A stretch of DNA of 64,000 bases from Trebonia sp963836195 (GCA_963836195.1 CAWIIX010000020.1:558001-622000), one strand, 5' to 3'. Positions 10,048 to 19,090 are shown, counted from the first letter of the stretch. The notes: a model not told the origin generated them from the letters alone. Numbers and translations: made by a program.

Positions 10048-11058
10048 ATGCGGATCATCGACTCTCACTACCATTGGTATCCGCGCGCTCACTTCGAGAA
10101 ACTGGCGGCGCGCGCAGACTACCCGCGGGCCATCCGCGACGGCGAGGGCTACCGGTACTACTTCAATGACGGGCGCAGCTACGTCCCGCTCCCCGCCGTC
10201 TGGTTCGACCTTGACGCCGGGCTAGCCGTCTCCGACGCCACCGGCCACGACGTCACCGTGGTGGCGACCACCGGGGTGCTGGCCGGCCTGCTCGACCAGC
10301 TACCGGCGGCCGCCGCGGTCGACTTCGCGGCGGACTATAACGAGCAGCTGGCGAAGGCCCAGCGCGCCTATCCAGGCCGGTTCTTCGGCACGGCGGCGGT
10401 TCCCCTGGGCGACACCGGGGAGGCGGTGGCCCTCCTCGAGCACGCCGTCACCGAGCTCGGGCTGATCGGCGTCAACCTGCCGCCGGTCACGGCGGGCGCC
10501 GAGACCATCGACTCCCCCCGGCTTGAGCCCTTCTACGACCGGGTCGAGGAACTCGGCGTCCCGCTCATCGTCCACCCGACTGACCTCGTCTTCGACGAGG
10601 TGCTGGCCGGCTACGACACCGGCCTGCAGCGCTCGCTCGGACGGCTCATCGACTCGAGCGTGACGATCCTGCGGCTGATCTTCAGCGGCGTCATGGAGCG
10701 CCATCCCCGGCTCAAGGTCATGCACACCCACGGCGGCGGGGTCCTGCCCTACCAGGCCGGCCGGATCGACAAGAACGCCAGGATCAAGGGGCTGCCCGAG
10801 CTGCCGAGCAGCTACCTGCGGCGGACGTACGTGGATACGGTGGCCCCGCAGGAGCTCACCATCAGGGCGGCGGTGGAGTTCTACGGGGCCGATCACGTGA
10901 TCTACGGGACCGACTACCCGTGCTGGTCGCCGAAGGCCGCGGTCGCGGTCCTCGACGAGGCCGGGCTGACCGAGGCGGATACCATCCGGGTGCTGCGCGA
11001 CAACGCGGCCGGCCTGCTAGGAATCGGCGACCGGCTCCCCGAGCTGGTCGAAGGCTAG
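10048..11058 (+). CDS. Amidohydrolase family protein, ACMSD-like
   Basis: 336 residues from ATG 10048, preceded by AGGAGG. The TIM-barrel metal motif is DSHYH at residues 5-9. Later ligands are His in VMHTHGGG and the terminal Asp in YGTDYP, as in the 2-amino-3-carboxymuconate-6-semialdehyde decarboxylase and gamma-resorcylate decarboxylase group (amidohydrolase_2). It may hydrolyse or decarboxylate the product of the HyuAB step; the substrate is unknown. Its 3' end overlaps the convergent LysR gene by 42 bp. Confidence 0.85.
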   Translation: MRIIDSHYHWYPRAHFEKLAARADYPRAIRDGEGYRYYFNDGRSYVPLPAVWFDLDAGLAVSDATGHDVTVVATTGVLAGLLDQLPAAAAVDFAADYNEQLAKAQRAYPGRFFGTAAVPLGDTGEAVALLEHAVTELGLIGVNLPPVTAGAETIDSPRLEPFYDRVEELGVPLIVHPTDLVFDEVLAGYDTGLQRSLGRLIDSSVTILRLIFSGVMERHPRLKVMHTHGGGVLPYQAGRIDKNARIKGLPELPSSYLRRTYVDTVAPQELTIRAAVEFYGADHVIYGTDYPCWSPKAAVAVLDEAGLTEADTIRVLRDNAAGLLGIGDRLPELVEG

Positions 11059-11934
11059 CCGCATGAGGCGCTGCTCCGCCGACGTGAAGCGCCGGGCAGG
11101 CCGGGAGATGAGCCTCATCTCTATCGGCGGCATGGCGGGCTCCAGGTTCAGCGCGACGAGCTGCCCGAGGGCCAGCTCGCGCTCCACGCCGGTGCGCAGC
11201 GCCAGCGCCACCGCCGTCCCCTCGCGGGTCAGGCTGCTCATCGCCATCCCGTCGTCCACCTCGAACGTGATGTTCCCGAACACGTACCCGACCTGGCGCG
11301 CGAGGCCGGTGATCAAACGGAAGTGGCTGGACGTCCGCCGCGGCGTGATGAAGGGCTCCCGGGCCAGGTCCTTGGGCGTGACGAACGACTTGCGGGCCAG
11401 GTGGTGGCCGGGCGCCGCGATGACGACGAGATCCACCGGCCGCAGCAGGTCGGACCGCAGGCCGCCGACCGTGCCCACCGTCGTCACCAGGGCGAAGCTG
11501 ACCTCGCCGGTCTCGACCAGCTCGATGACCTCGGCCAGGGTGCCGCTGAGCACGCTCACCATCACGTCGGGCGCGCGCCTGCGGTGCTCGATCAGCAGGG
11601 GGGTAATCGCGTCATGAACCAGGCCGCGCGACACGCCCATCGTGACGTGCCCGCGGCGTCCCTCGGTGAGGTCGCGGAGCACGCCGATCACGTTCTCCGC
11701 GCCGAGCACGGTCTCGTGCGCGTACGCGTACACCAGCCGCCCGGCATCGGTGAGCTCCATCGGCCTGCCCGGGTGGCGGACGAACAGCGGCTGGCCGAGC
11801 AGTTCCTCCAGCCCCTTGATGTGGGTGCTCACCGAGGGCTGGGAGAGGCCGAGGACGGTCGCGGCGGCGCCCACGCTGCGCCGCTCCACGACGAGGGTGA
11901 GGACCTTCAGGCGGTACAGGGTGGTGTCGTACAT
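11017..11934 (-). CDS. LysR-family transcriptional regulator
   Basis: 305 residues. The N-terminal winged helix contains SVGAAATVLGLSQPSVSTHI and the C-terminal two-lobe effector domain follows. It is transcribed toward the amidohydrolase and divergently from the M24-like operon at 12119. That is the usual arrangement for a LysR protein controlling the adjacent catabolic genes in response to a pathway metabolite. Candidate operators are the dyads at 3248-3309 and 12062-12089. Confidence 0.9.
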   Translation of the reverse strand: MYDTTLYRLKVLTLVVERRSVGAAATVLGLSQPSVSTHIKGLEELLGQPLFVRHPGRPMELTDAGRLVYAYAHETVLGAENVIGVLRDLTEGRRGHVTMGVSRGLVHDAITPLLIEHRRRAPDVMVSVLSGTLAEVIELVETGEVSFALVTTVGTVGGLRSDLLRPVDLVVIAAPGHHLARKSFVTPKDLAREPFITPRRTSSHFRLITGLARQVGYVFGNITFEVDDGMAMSSLTREGTAVALALRTGVERELALGQLVALNLEPAMPPIEMRLISRPARRFTSAEQRLMRLAFDQLGEPVADS

Positions 11935-12061
11935 CGGGCTGCTTTCCGCGCCCCATCACTAACCGAACCATCTGGGCACGGTCACCCGCTGTTACCAGCG
12001 GCCGCGAGGACGGCTGTGCAAGCGCGACGAAATCTTAAGCGTGAGGTCAAGCGCGGCACAA

Positions 12062-12089
12062 GTGATGATCGATCGATATCGATACTCAC
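12062..12089. promoter_or_regulatory. 28-bp quasi-palindrome before the creatinase-like operon
   Basis: GTGA-N2-ATCGAT-N4-ATCGAT-N2-TCAC is symmetric over its whole length and lies 30 bp before the ATG at 12119, in the region divergent from the LysR gene. A further dyad (CCGCTG-N4-CAGCGG) lies near 11987-12002. A regulator binding site is likely; which protein binds is unknown. Confidence 0.5.
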
Positions 12090-12118
12090 TGGTCGCGTCT
12101 GTACAAGACGAGGAGACC

Positions 12119-13273
12119 ATGACAATCAACCCCAACGACGGCACCGCCGACGAGGCCGAGCGGTCGCTGCGGCTCGGCCGGGTGCGGACGGCGATGACGG
12201 CGGCCGGGCTGGACGCCCTGCTCGCGTTCGCCCCCGCCTGGCGCCGGGAGAACGTCCGCTACTTCACCGACGCGCGGATCGCCGGCACCGCGTCGTTCGT
12301 CCTGCTCACCGCGACCGAATCGGACGGCGTGCGGGCGTTCTCGACCCGGCCGGCCGATCTGGACGCCATGACCGGCCGCGGCTGGGTGACCGCCGCGCAC
12401 TCGCTGTCGGCCCGCTCGGCCGGGTCGCTGGCCGAGTGGCTGCAGGCGGCCCGCCCGGCGCGACTCGGCATCGCCCACTACGAACTGCTGCCCGAGCTCC
12501 TGATGAGCCAGCTCGCCCGGGCGCTTCCGCGCACCGAGATCGTCTCGGCCACCGGCCTGATGGATGGCGTCCGCCTGGTCAAGAGCGACTGGGAGATCGC
12601 CCGGATGCGGCGGGCCGCCAGCGTGGTCGACGCCGGCTGGGACGCCTTCGTGGACGTGCTCAGGCCCGGGCTGCCCGAGCACGCCATCGTCGCGGCCGTC
12701 GAGGCGGCCATCAAGGGCCGCGGCGCCGAGGACAACTTCATGCTGATCGCGTCCGGCGGCGACGAGGTGCGCGGCATGACCGCGCCCACCCCGCGCGTGC
12801 TGCAGGCGGGCGACATGGTCCGGACCGAGCTGACGCCGCAGCTGGACGGGTACTGGCTGCAGATCTGCCGGTCCGCCGTCGTCGGCCCGGCCAGCGACGC
12901 CCAGCGCCGGTCGTTCGACCTGTTCAACGAGGCGGTCGAGGCCGGGATCGCGGCCGTCCGGCCCGGCGTCACCGCGCACGAGGTCGCGCGGGCGCAGAAC
13001 GACGTGTTCCGCGCGCGCGGGCTCGGCCAGTACTGCACCAGCCAGTACACCCGGGTGCGGGGGCACGGGCACGGTCTGCACATCGACGAGACCCCGATCA
13101 TCGAGGGGAACGAGACCGAACTGCCCGAGAACGCGGTCTTCATCATCCATCCCAACACCTACACGCCCATCGCCGGCTACCACGTGCTCGGCGACCCAGT
13201 CCGGGTGACCAGGCAGGGCGCCGAGGTCCTGATCGGCACCGAGCGCAAGCTATTCGAGGGAGCGGTCCGATGA
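12119..13273 (+). CDS. Creatinase/prolidase-fold (M24-like) hydrolase lacking metal ligands
   Basis: 384 residues. ATG 12119 follows GAGGAGA and is preferred to an upstream in-frame ATG at 12041. It has an N-terminal creatinase domain and a C-terminal pita-bread domain (GHGHGLHIDETPII). Aligned by eye to Xaa-Pro peptidases, the metal-binding Asp pair is replaced (RTELTP for xxDFGA, WLQICRS for RSDITRT) and the last Glu is lost (VLGDPVRVT for RIEDxVxVT). This pattern resembles metal-independent creatinase or DddP-type relatives rather than peptidases. It is translationally coupled to a second family member by ATGA. Confidence 0.8.
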   Translation: MTINPNDGTADEAERSLRLGRVRTAMTAAGLDALLAFAPAWRRENVRYFTDARIAGTASFVLLTATESDGVRAFSTRPADLDAMTGRGWVTAAHSLSARSAGSLAEWLQAARPARLGIAHYELLPELLMSQLARALPRTEIVSATGLMDGVRLVKSDWEIARMRRAASVVDAGWDAFVDVLRPGLPEHAIVAAVEAAIKGRGAEDNFMLIASGGDEVRGMTAPTPRVLQAGDMVRTELTPQLDGYWLQICRSAVVGPASDAQRRSFDLFNEAVEAGIAAVRPGVTAHEVARAQNDVFRARGLGQYCTSQYTRVRGHGHGLHIDETPIIEGNETELPENAVFIIHPNTYTPIAGYHVLGDPVRVTRQGAEVLIGTERKLFEGAVR

Positions 13274-14346
13274 AGCGAGGCCTTGTCCTGTTCGACCCGG
13301 CCGAGATCCCGCTCGACGAGTGGCGCGGGCGGGTCGCGGCGGTGCAACGGGAGCTGGCGGCCAGCGGCACCGACGTCGGCCTGATCTACGGCGACGTCTC
13401 CCGCTCGGACGACATCGCGTACCTGACCAACCTGTGCGTGTACTGGAACGAGGGGATCCTCGCGGTCCCGGCCCACGGCGACCCGGTCTTCCTCACCAAG
13501 CTGTCGCCGCGGGTGCACCCGTGGATGCGGCTGATCTCCACCGTGACCGAGATCCGCAGCGGCCGAAGCTTCGCCGAGCTCGTCGCCGCCTTCCTCAGCC
13601 CCGGCGACGGCGGCACGGTCGGGCTGATCGAGGCTGACCTGTGGCCGGCCGCGGTCGCGGCGCAGATCCGCCAGGCGCTCGCCGGCTGGGAGGTCCGCCC
13701 GCTGGCCGGGCTGGTACGCGCGCTGCGGCAGACCCCCTCGCCGGCCGAGGTCGCCCTGCTCGGCCGCGCCGCCGCGTCGCTCGCGGACACCGCCGCCGAC
13801 GCCGCCGCGGCCGGCCTCACCGACGACGAGCGGGTCGCGGTCGCCGAGCGCCGACTGCGCGGCGACGGCTTCCTCGACGTCCTGGTTGACCCGGCCCGGA
13901 CCGGCGACGGCGTGACATCGGTGCGGATCACCGCCCAGTACCGTTACTTGTGGCTGCAGGCCAGCCGCGTCGCCGCCGGCGGCGCCCCGGCCTGGCCAGA
14001 CCCCCTGCGGGAAGGGATCGCCGCCGCCGTGGCGGCGGCGGCACCAGGCGCGACCGCGGCCGACCTCGACCAGGCCGCCAAGCCCGCCCTTGACCGGCTG
14101 CCGGCCGGCGCGGCCAGCCACGTCCGCTGGGTGCACCACGCCGACATGGCCACCAACGGCGAGTACGCCGACTACCCGTCCAACCGGCCGATCCCGGCCG
14201 GCTCGGTGGTGATCGTCGACGTCGACGTGCGGTTCGCGGACGGCACGCACGCCGCAGTCGCGGAGACGGTGCTCGCCGCGGCCGACGGCCCGGTCTGCCT
14301 CACCGTCGCGCCGGGCAGCGCGCGCGCCGGAGGACAGATCCGTTGA
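13270..14346 (+). CDS. Second, divergent creatinase-fold (M24-like) protein
   Basis: 358 residues starting in an ATGA overlap with the previous gene. The N-terminal creatinase-like domain is recognisable (VGLIYGDVSRSDDIAYLTN, EGILAVPAHGDPVFLTK). The C-terminal half is shorter and degenerate: it keeps HHADM and VVIVDVDVRFADGTHAAVAETVL but shows no full set of metal ligands or the usual GHGxG His motif. It may be a non-catalytic partner of the upstream protein or have a distinct C-N hydrolase activity. No function is assigned. Confidence 0.7.
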   Translation: MKRGLVLFDPAEIPLDEWRGRVAAVQRELAASGTDVGLIYGDVSRSDDIAYLTNLCVYWNEGILAVPAHGDPVFLTKLSPRVHPWMRLISTVTEIRSGRSFAELVAAFLSPGDGGTVGLIEADLWPAAVAAQIRQALAGWEVRPLAGLVRALRQTPSPAEVALLGRAAASLADTAADAAAAGLTDDERVAVAERRLRGDGFLDVLVDPARTGDGVTSVRITAQYRYLWLQASRVAAGGAPAWPDPLREGIAAAVAAAAPGATAADLDQAAKPALDRLPAGAASHVRWVHHADMATNGEYADYPSNRPIPAGSVVIVDVDVRFADGTHAAVAETVLAAADGPVCLTVAPGSARAGGQIR

Positions 14347-15443
14347 GCATCGGACTGGGTATCGTCGGACTCGGCCCGGCGGGCGTCGCCATGCTCGGTG
14401 CCGCCTTCGGCCACGACCAGGTGTCGGTGGTGGCGGTGGCCGATACCGACATCGAGTGGCTGGGGCCAGATCCCGGCCAGCCCCGGCGCTACCGCTCGCT
14501 TGACCGCCTGCTCGAGGACGACCGGGTGGAAGCCGTGCATATCGCCACGCCGACGCCGACGCACTTCGACTACGTTCTGCGCGCCCTCGGCGCCGGCCGG
14601 CACGTGATCGTCGAGAAGCCGGTCACGGCGACCGCCCGCGAGGCCGCGGAGCTCATGACCCGCGCGGCGACCTTCGGCCGGGTGGTCGTCGTCGGCCACT
14701 CGGAGGCGTTCGAGCCCTACGTGCAGGCCGTCCGCGACGCGGTCGCGTCTGGGGCCGTCGGTCCGCCGACGATGGTCATAGCGGAGAAGTTCACCGACTG
14801 GATGCGCCGCCCGCGACTGGCCGCGGAGTGGGAGCCCCGGTCCGGCGGCGGTCTGATCCGCCGCCAGGGCGTCCACCAGGTCGACGTGGTGCGCACGGTG
14901 ACCGGAGCCGATTTCTCGGTCCGGGCGGCGACGGTCCGAATCGATCAGGAGCGCGGCCTGCCCGGGACCTACACCGCCTGGCTGAGCAGTGATGACGGCC
15001 TGGCGGCGGTGATCACCCACGACGGCGTGGGACGCCTGTCCCCGGCCGCCGCCCGGCCGTCCGCGGAGGGCACCGACGAGGCCAGCAAGCGATCGCGGCG
15101 GCGAGAGCTGCTGCGACGGGTCCTGGAGGAACGGTCGGCGGTCCGCCTCGGCCAAGCCGACCGGGAACGAGTGCTGGTGCTCGGCCCCGACGGCGAGATC
15201 GTCGCCAGCTCACGGCAGGTCGACGTGACCACCAGCGCCGGCACCCGGGCGGCGGAGCTGACGGGATTCGCCGAGGGAAGGCACGCCGTGCTCGACGAGC
15301 TGGTCGCGGCGATCTCGGGGACCGGCCGGGCCGTGCACGACCTCGCCTGGGGCTACGAGTCACTGCGGACGTGCGAGGGCATCGAGCGCGCGAGTCGTCC
15401 CTGGCCGCCTTCGCGGCTGTCAGGCTCGGCGGCCTCGCGATGA
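14343..15443 (+). CDS. Gfo/Idh/MocA-family NAD(P)-dependent oxidoreductase
   Basis: 366 residues starting at TTG 14343 inside a TTGA overlap. The Rossmann motif is GIVGLGPAGVAMLGAA at the N-terminus. EKPVTAT, the usual active-site Glu-Lys-Pro, lies near residue 94, and RRQGVHQVDVVR carries the conserved His region. Family members oxidise or reduce hydroxyl groups of sugars, inositols or related small molecules. Coupling to the creatinase-like genes and the MmgE/PrpD gene indicates a shared pathway. Confidence 0.85.
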   Translation: MSIGLGIVGLGPAGVAMLGAAFGHDQVSVVAVADTDIEWLGPDPGQPRRYRSLDRLLEDDRVEAVHIATPTPTHFDYVLRALGAGRHVIVEKPVTATAREAAELMTRAATFGRVVVVGHSEAFEPYVQAVRDAVASGAVGPPTMVIAEKFTDWMRRPRLAAEWEPRSGGGLIRRQGVHQVDVVRTVTGADFSVRAATVRIDQERGLPGTYTAWLSSDDGLAAVITHDGVGRLSPAAARPSAEGTDEASKRSRRRELLRRVLEERSAVRLGQADRERVLVLGPDGEIVASSRQVDVTTSAGTRAAELTGFAEGRHAVLDELVAAISGTGRAVHDLAWGYESLRTCEGIERASRPWPPSRLSGSAASR

Positions 15444-16768
15444 CCAGTCAGCTGCTCGAGCTCGGCCGGCGCGCGGCATCGCCTGCTTCCGTGCAGGCGC
15501 AGGCCCCCGGCCGGCTGCATCTGTTCGATGCGATCGTCGCCGCCCTGGCCGGAGCCACCACGCGGGAGGGCGCCCATGCCGCACGCCACATCGAGAGCCG
15601 GACAGCCTGGCCGCGCGAGATCTCGCCACCGGACATCGTGCTGGCCCTCGCCCGCCGCATCCGCGCCACCGAGCTGGACGACCTGCAGCTGGAGTCGGTC
15701 ACGACGCCGGCCGCGGCGGTGGTCCCGGCGCTGGTCGGCGCCGTGATCGCCGGCCAGCGCGACTACGGCGCCGATGAGCTGCTCAGCGCGCTGACGGCCG
15801 GGTACGACACCATGCACACGCTCGGGCTGGCGGTGGGCGGCCCGGACTTCCTCTACCGACAGGGAGGCTGGCCCAGCCTCGTCGCGGCCGGCCCGGCGGC
15901 CGCCGCCACGGTCGGCCGGCTGCTCGGCCTGGATGCCGATCAGATCGGGCACGCGATCGCGCTGGCGGTGCTGTCGACCCCCCGTTCGGTGCGGGGGACC
16001 GGGGAAGACGGGCGGTGGCTCAGCTTCGGCCTGGCGGTGACGGCGGGATTCCACGCGGCGCTGGCCGCGCGCAGTGGCTCGCGCGGCGACCTGGGCCTGC
16101 TCGACCAGGATCCCAGCCTGACCGTGAACTCAGGCGGCGGGCTCTTCCCGGGTCTCCGGGCTGTGCTCGCGCGGCCATGGGAGCCGGGCCGCGGGCTGGC
16201 CCAGGCCCATCTCAAGCAGTGGGCGTCCGCCGGGCAGGTCGCCGCCGCCATCGACGCGGCCGGCGTGCTCCAGGACCGGCACGGCTTCCGGGCCGACGAC
16301 GTGACCAGCGTGGACGTGCAGGTCCCGGCCGTCTACCGGCCGATGATCGACCGGCCGTCCGGGTCAGGCCGGACGTGGTCGCTGGTGAGCGCGCAGTACC
16401 AGATCGCCGCCCGGCTGCTCCATCCCCAGGACCGGTTCGACTGCGCGCGGCCGGCGCTGCGCGACTCCGCCGCTTTCCAACGGCTGACGGGAGTGGTTCA
16501 CGTGCGCGACGAGGACGCGCTGGCGGCCCGGCACCCGCAGAGTTATCCCGCCCGGGTGGCGGTGACGCTCCGGAACGGTCTGACCGCCGACTATCTCTCC
16601 GATGGCCGGAGCCCGTGCCCGCACTGGCACTGGGACCCGCTGCTGACCAAGGCGCGCGCGGTGGCGGTGCGCGTCGGGGTGGAGGAGCGCATCGACCCGC
16701 TGCGGGAGGCCATCAGCGGCTTCTCCGACTCCAGCCAGTTCATGCGGGCGGTGCTGCCCGCCCTGTGA
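15440..16768 (+). CDS. MmgE/PrpD family protein
   Basis: 442 residues from ATG 15440 (ATGA overlap). Family signatures include AHAARHIESR, YDTMHTLG, the LHAHLKQWASAGQ-like segment AQAHLKQWASAGQ and SAQYQIAARLL. MmgE/PrpD proteins include 2-methylcitrate dehydratase and cis-aconitate decarboxylase, and many homologues lie in amino-acid or lactam catabolic clusters with no known substrate. This is the last gene of the four-gene coupled operon 12119-16768. Confidence 0.85.
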   Translation: MTSQLLELGRRAASPASVQAQAPGRLHLFDAIVAALAGATTREGAHAARHIESRTAWPREISPPDIVLALARRIRATELDDLQLESVTTPAAAVVPALVGAVIAGQRDYGADELLSALTAGYDTMHTLGLAVGGPDFLYRQGGWPSLVAAGPAAAATVGRLLGLDADQIGHAIALAVLSTPRSVRGTGEDGRWLSFGLAVTAGFHAALAARSGSRGDLGLLDQDPSLTVNSGGGLFPGLRAVLARPWEPGRGLAQAHLKQWASAGQVAAAIDAAGVLQDRHGFRADDVTSVDVQVPAVYRPMIDRPSGSGRTWSLVSAQYQIAARLLHPQDRFDCARPALRDSAAFQRLTGVVHVRDEDALAARHPQSYPARVAVTLRNGLTADYLSDGRSPCPHWHWDPLLTKARAVAVRVGVEERIDPLREAISGFSDSSQFMRAVLPAL

Positions 16769-16774
16769 CTGTTC

Positions 16775-16915
16775 GTGGCGGATAGCAGCACGGGCATAGC
16801 GTGGCGATCGATCACGTTGCCGGCAGTCAACGCGCCCGCCGGCTTCGCGCTCGACGGGACCGACCCGTCGCGGGTCGCCCCGGCCATCACCGACGGACTG
16901 GCAATGACGGACTAG
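16775..16915 (+). other. Small 46-codon ORF, possibly the tail of a lost gene
   Basis: A GTG-initiated frame at 16775 ends with TAG at 16915 and contains protein-like sequence (LPAVNAPAGFALDGTDPS). It has no clear ribosome binding site and begins 6 bp after the PrpD stop. It may be a remnant C-terminus or chance; I recognise no family. Confidence 0.25.
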
Positions 16916-17034
16916 CCGAGCGGTGCCGTCCCGGCCGGGCGGCCCCGTAAGCTGGAGCGGGCATTGCGGCACCGGCGGCGCCGGAACGCTTCGTCTGCTC
17001 GGAGGCTCCCATCGACGGCACGTTCGCCAACCCG

Positions 17035-18522
17035 GTGATCGGCGGGTTTCATCCCGATCCGAGCATCTGCCGGGTCGGCCCGGACTACTACCTGGCCTGC
17101 TCAAGTTTCGAGTACTTCCCCGGCGTGCCGCTGTTCCACAGCCGCGACCTGGTGCACTGGGAGCAGGTCGGCAACGCGCTGGAACGCCCGGGCCAGCTGT
17201 CCCTGCCCGCGTCGGTGCCGTCGTCGGGCGGTGTTTACGCACCCACCCTGCGCCACCACGACGGCCGGTTCTGGCTGGTCACCACCGACGTCTCCGGCGG
17301 CGGCACCGTGCTGTTCACCGCGACTGACCCGGCCGGCCCGTGGTCCGACCCCGTCCGCCTCCTCGCGGTGACGGCCGTCGACCCCGACCTGGCCTGGGAC
17401 TCCGATGGCGGCTGCTGGTGCACGTACGCCGGCATCGAGCAGGTCCGCATCGATCCGGGCACCGGGCAGCAGGCGGGGCCGCCGCGCCGGATCTGGTCCG
17501 GCACGCCCGGCGCCCGGATGCCGGAGGCGCCGCACCTGTACCAGATCGGCGACTACTGGTACCTGCTGATCGCGGAGGGCGGCCCGGAGCGGGGCCACGC
17601 CATCTCGGTCGCCCGCGGGCCCGCGCCGGACGGCCCGTTCGAGGCCTGCCCGGCCAACCCCATCCTGAGCCATCGCGGCACCAGCCTGGAGATCCAGAAC
17701 ACCGGGCACGGAGACCTGGTCGAGGCGCCGGACGGATCCTGGTGGATCGTTCTGCTAGGGGTCCGGCCGCGCGGCGGCACTCCCGGCTGGCACGTCATCG
17801 GACGGGAGACGTTCCTGGCCCCGGTGACGTGGGCCGACGGCTGGCCCGTGATCGGCGCGGTGACGCCGGTGATGACCGCGCCGCCGTGGCCGCTCGGTAC
17901 CGCCGCCGAGCGGCCCGCCCGCGACGACTTCGACCAGGCCCGGCTGCGCCCGCAGTGGGTCTCGGTGCGCTCCCGCCCGGCCGGGCACTCCTCGACCGAG
18001 GACCGGCCGGGGTGGCTCACGCTGCGGGCCAACGGCGCATCGGTCGACGATCCCGACGTCACCTTCGTCGGCCGGCGGCAGCAGCACCTGTCCTGCCGGG
18101 TGCGGGCGCTGGCCGACGCCGCCGAAGGGCGCGGCGGCCTCGCGGTCCGCCTCGACGAGCGCCACCACTACGAGATCGAGGTGGCCGACGGCGAGGTCCG
18201 CGTGTCGGCCCGGATCGGGCCGCTGCGGCAGACGGTCGGCTCCGCGCCCGCGCCACCGGGACCGGTGGTGCTGCGGATCGACGCGCTCGCCGCTCCGCTC
18301 GGCCTGGCCCTGGCCCAGCCGCTCGGGGAACCCGACCTGCTGTCCCTCGGCGTCGAGGACCCCGACGGCGGGTTCACCGTCCTCGCCGAGCTCGACGGCC
18401 GGTACCTGTCGACCGAGGTCGCCGGGGGCTTCACCGGCCGCGTGATCGGCATGTACGCGACGGCGGGCACGGTCCGGTTCGACTGGTTCGACTACCAGCC
18501 GCTGGCCGACCCGCAGGCCTGA
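17035..18522 (+). CDS. GH43 beta-xylosidase / alpha-L-arabinofuranosidase
   Basis: At least 495 residues. The GH43 catalytic set is visible: base Asp in GFHPDPSICRVG, pKa-modulating Asp in AVDPDLAWDSDGG near residue 117 and acid Glu in MPEAPHLY near 164. A C-terminal beta-sandwich (XynB-type) begins near residue 300. No signal peptide is seen, suggesting intracellular hydrolysis of imported oligosaccharides. The start is unclear: the conserved NPV lies just upstream of GTG 17035 and GGAGG at 17001 points to an ATC at 17011, which is not a normal start codon. A base error or rare initiation is possible. Confidence 0.88.
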   Translation: MIGGFHPDPSICRVGPDYYLACSSFEYFPGVPLFHSRDLVHWEQVGNALERPGQLSLPASVPSSGGVYAPTLRHHDGRFWLVTTDVSGGGTVLFTATDPAGPWSDPVRLLAVTAVDPDLAWDSDGGCWCTYAGIEQVRIDPGTGQQAGPPRRIWSGTPGARMPEAPHLYQIGDYWYLLIAEGGPERGHAISVARGPAPDGPFEACPANPILSHRGTSLEIQNTGHGDLVEAPDGSWWIVLLGVRPRGGTPGWHVIGRETFLAPVTWADGWPVIGAVTPVMTAPPWPLGTAAERPARDDFDQARLRPQWVSVRSRPAGHSSTEDRPGWLTLRANGASVDDPDVTFVGRRQQHLSCRVRALADAAEGRGGLAVRLDERHHYEIEVADGEVRVSARIGPLRQTVGSAPAPPGPVVLRIDALAAPLGLALAQPLGEPDLLSLGVEDPDGGFTVLAELDGRYLSTEVAGGFTGRVIGMYATAGTVRFDWFDYQPLADPQA

Positions 18523-18531
18523 CCGGCCAGC

Positions 18532-18939
18532 TCAGCGCAGGCGGCTGTCCGGGATGACGGCCACGCCGAGGATCTCGATCAGCGCGTCGGGCTGCCACAG
18601 CGCCGTGCACCCGATCCCGGCCATGGCCGGGTAGACCGGGCCGGCCAGCTCGCGCCAAACGCGGCCGATCTCCTTCCCGTGCGCCTGGTAGTCGGGAATG
18701 TCGGTCAGGTAGATCGTCACGCTGACCAGGTCTTCCGGAACGCCGCCCGCCTCCCTGAGCGTGGTCAGGACGTTGCCGAACGCCTGCCGGAACTGCTCGA
18801 CGATGCCTCCGGGGACGATCTTCATGTCCGCGTCGAGAGCGGTCTGACCGCCCAGGTACAGGGTGTTGCCAGCGAGGGTGCCGTGCGAGTAGCCGCTCGG
18901 CGCCGGCAGGGCAGCGGGGTTGACGGCGACGGGAGCCAT
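18532..18939 (-). CDS. RidA family (YjgF/L-PSP) enamine/imine deaminase
   Basis: 135 residues from ATG 18939, which has GGAGGAGG upstream. The RidA fold is indicated by YSHGTLAGNTLYLGGQTALD, FGNVLTTLREAG and IGCTALWQPDALIEI. RidA proteins hydrolyse reactive enamines and imines. It is divergent from the anthranilate operon. The product of AbmA, 2-amino-5-oxocyclohex-1-ene-carbonyl-CoA, is itself an enamine, so RidA may deaminate it or a derivative; this is inference from context. Confidence 0.85.
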   Translation of the reverse strand: MAPVAVNPAALPAPSGYSHGTLAGNTLYLGGQTALDADMKIVPGGIVEQFRQAFGNVLTTLREAGGVPEDLVSVTIYLTDIPDYQAHGKEIGRVWRELAGPVYPAMAGIGCTALWQPDALIEILGVAVIPDSRLR

Positions 18940-18983
18940 CGAGGGCCTCCTCCATGCTCGGCGGGCGGGTCCAACCAGATCGG

Positions 18984-19021
18984 ATATTGACAATACATGA
19001 CGGTCGTGCAAAATTCGATAT
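18984..19021. promoter_or_regulatory. Divergent promoter and possible PaaX-type operator
   Basis: The AT-rich gap between RidA and the cupin gene has ATATTGA at 18984 and the near inverted copy TCGATAT ending at 19021, enclosing TTGACA (18987). This is a plausible regulated promoter for the anthranilate genes, and the PaaX-like protein at 24623 is the obvious candidate regulator. Confidence 0.4.
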
Positions 19022-19090
19022 AGCGCTTTTGTGACGAGCGTCGCAAGTACGCGATCCATGATCCCGGACGACCCGGAAGGAGCCGGAACC

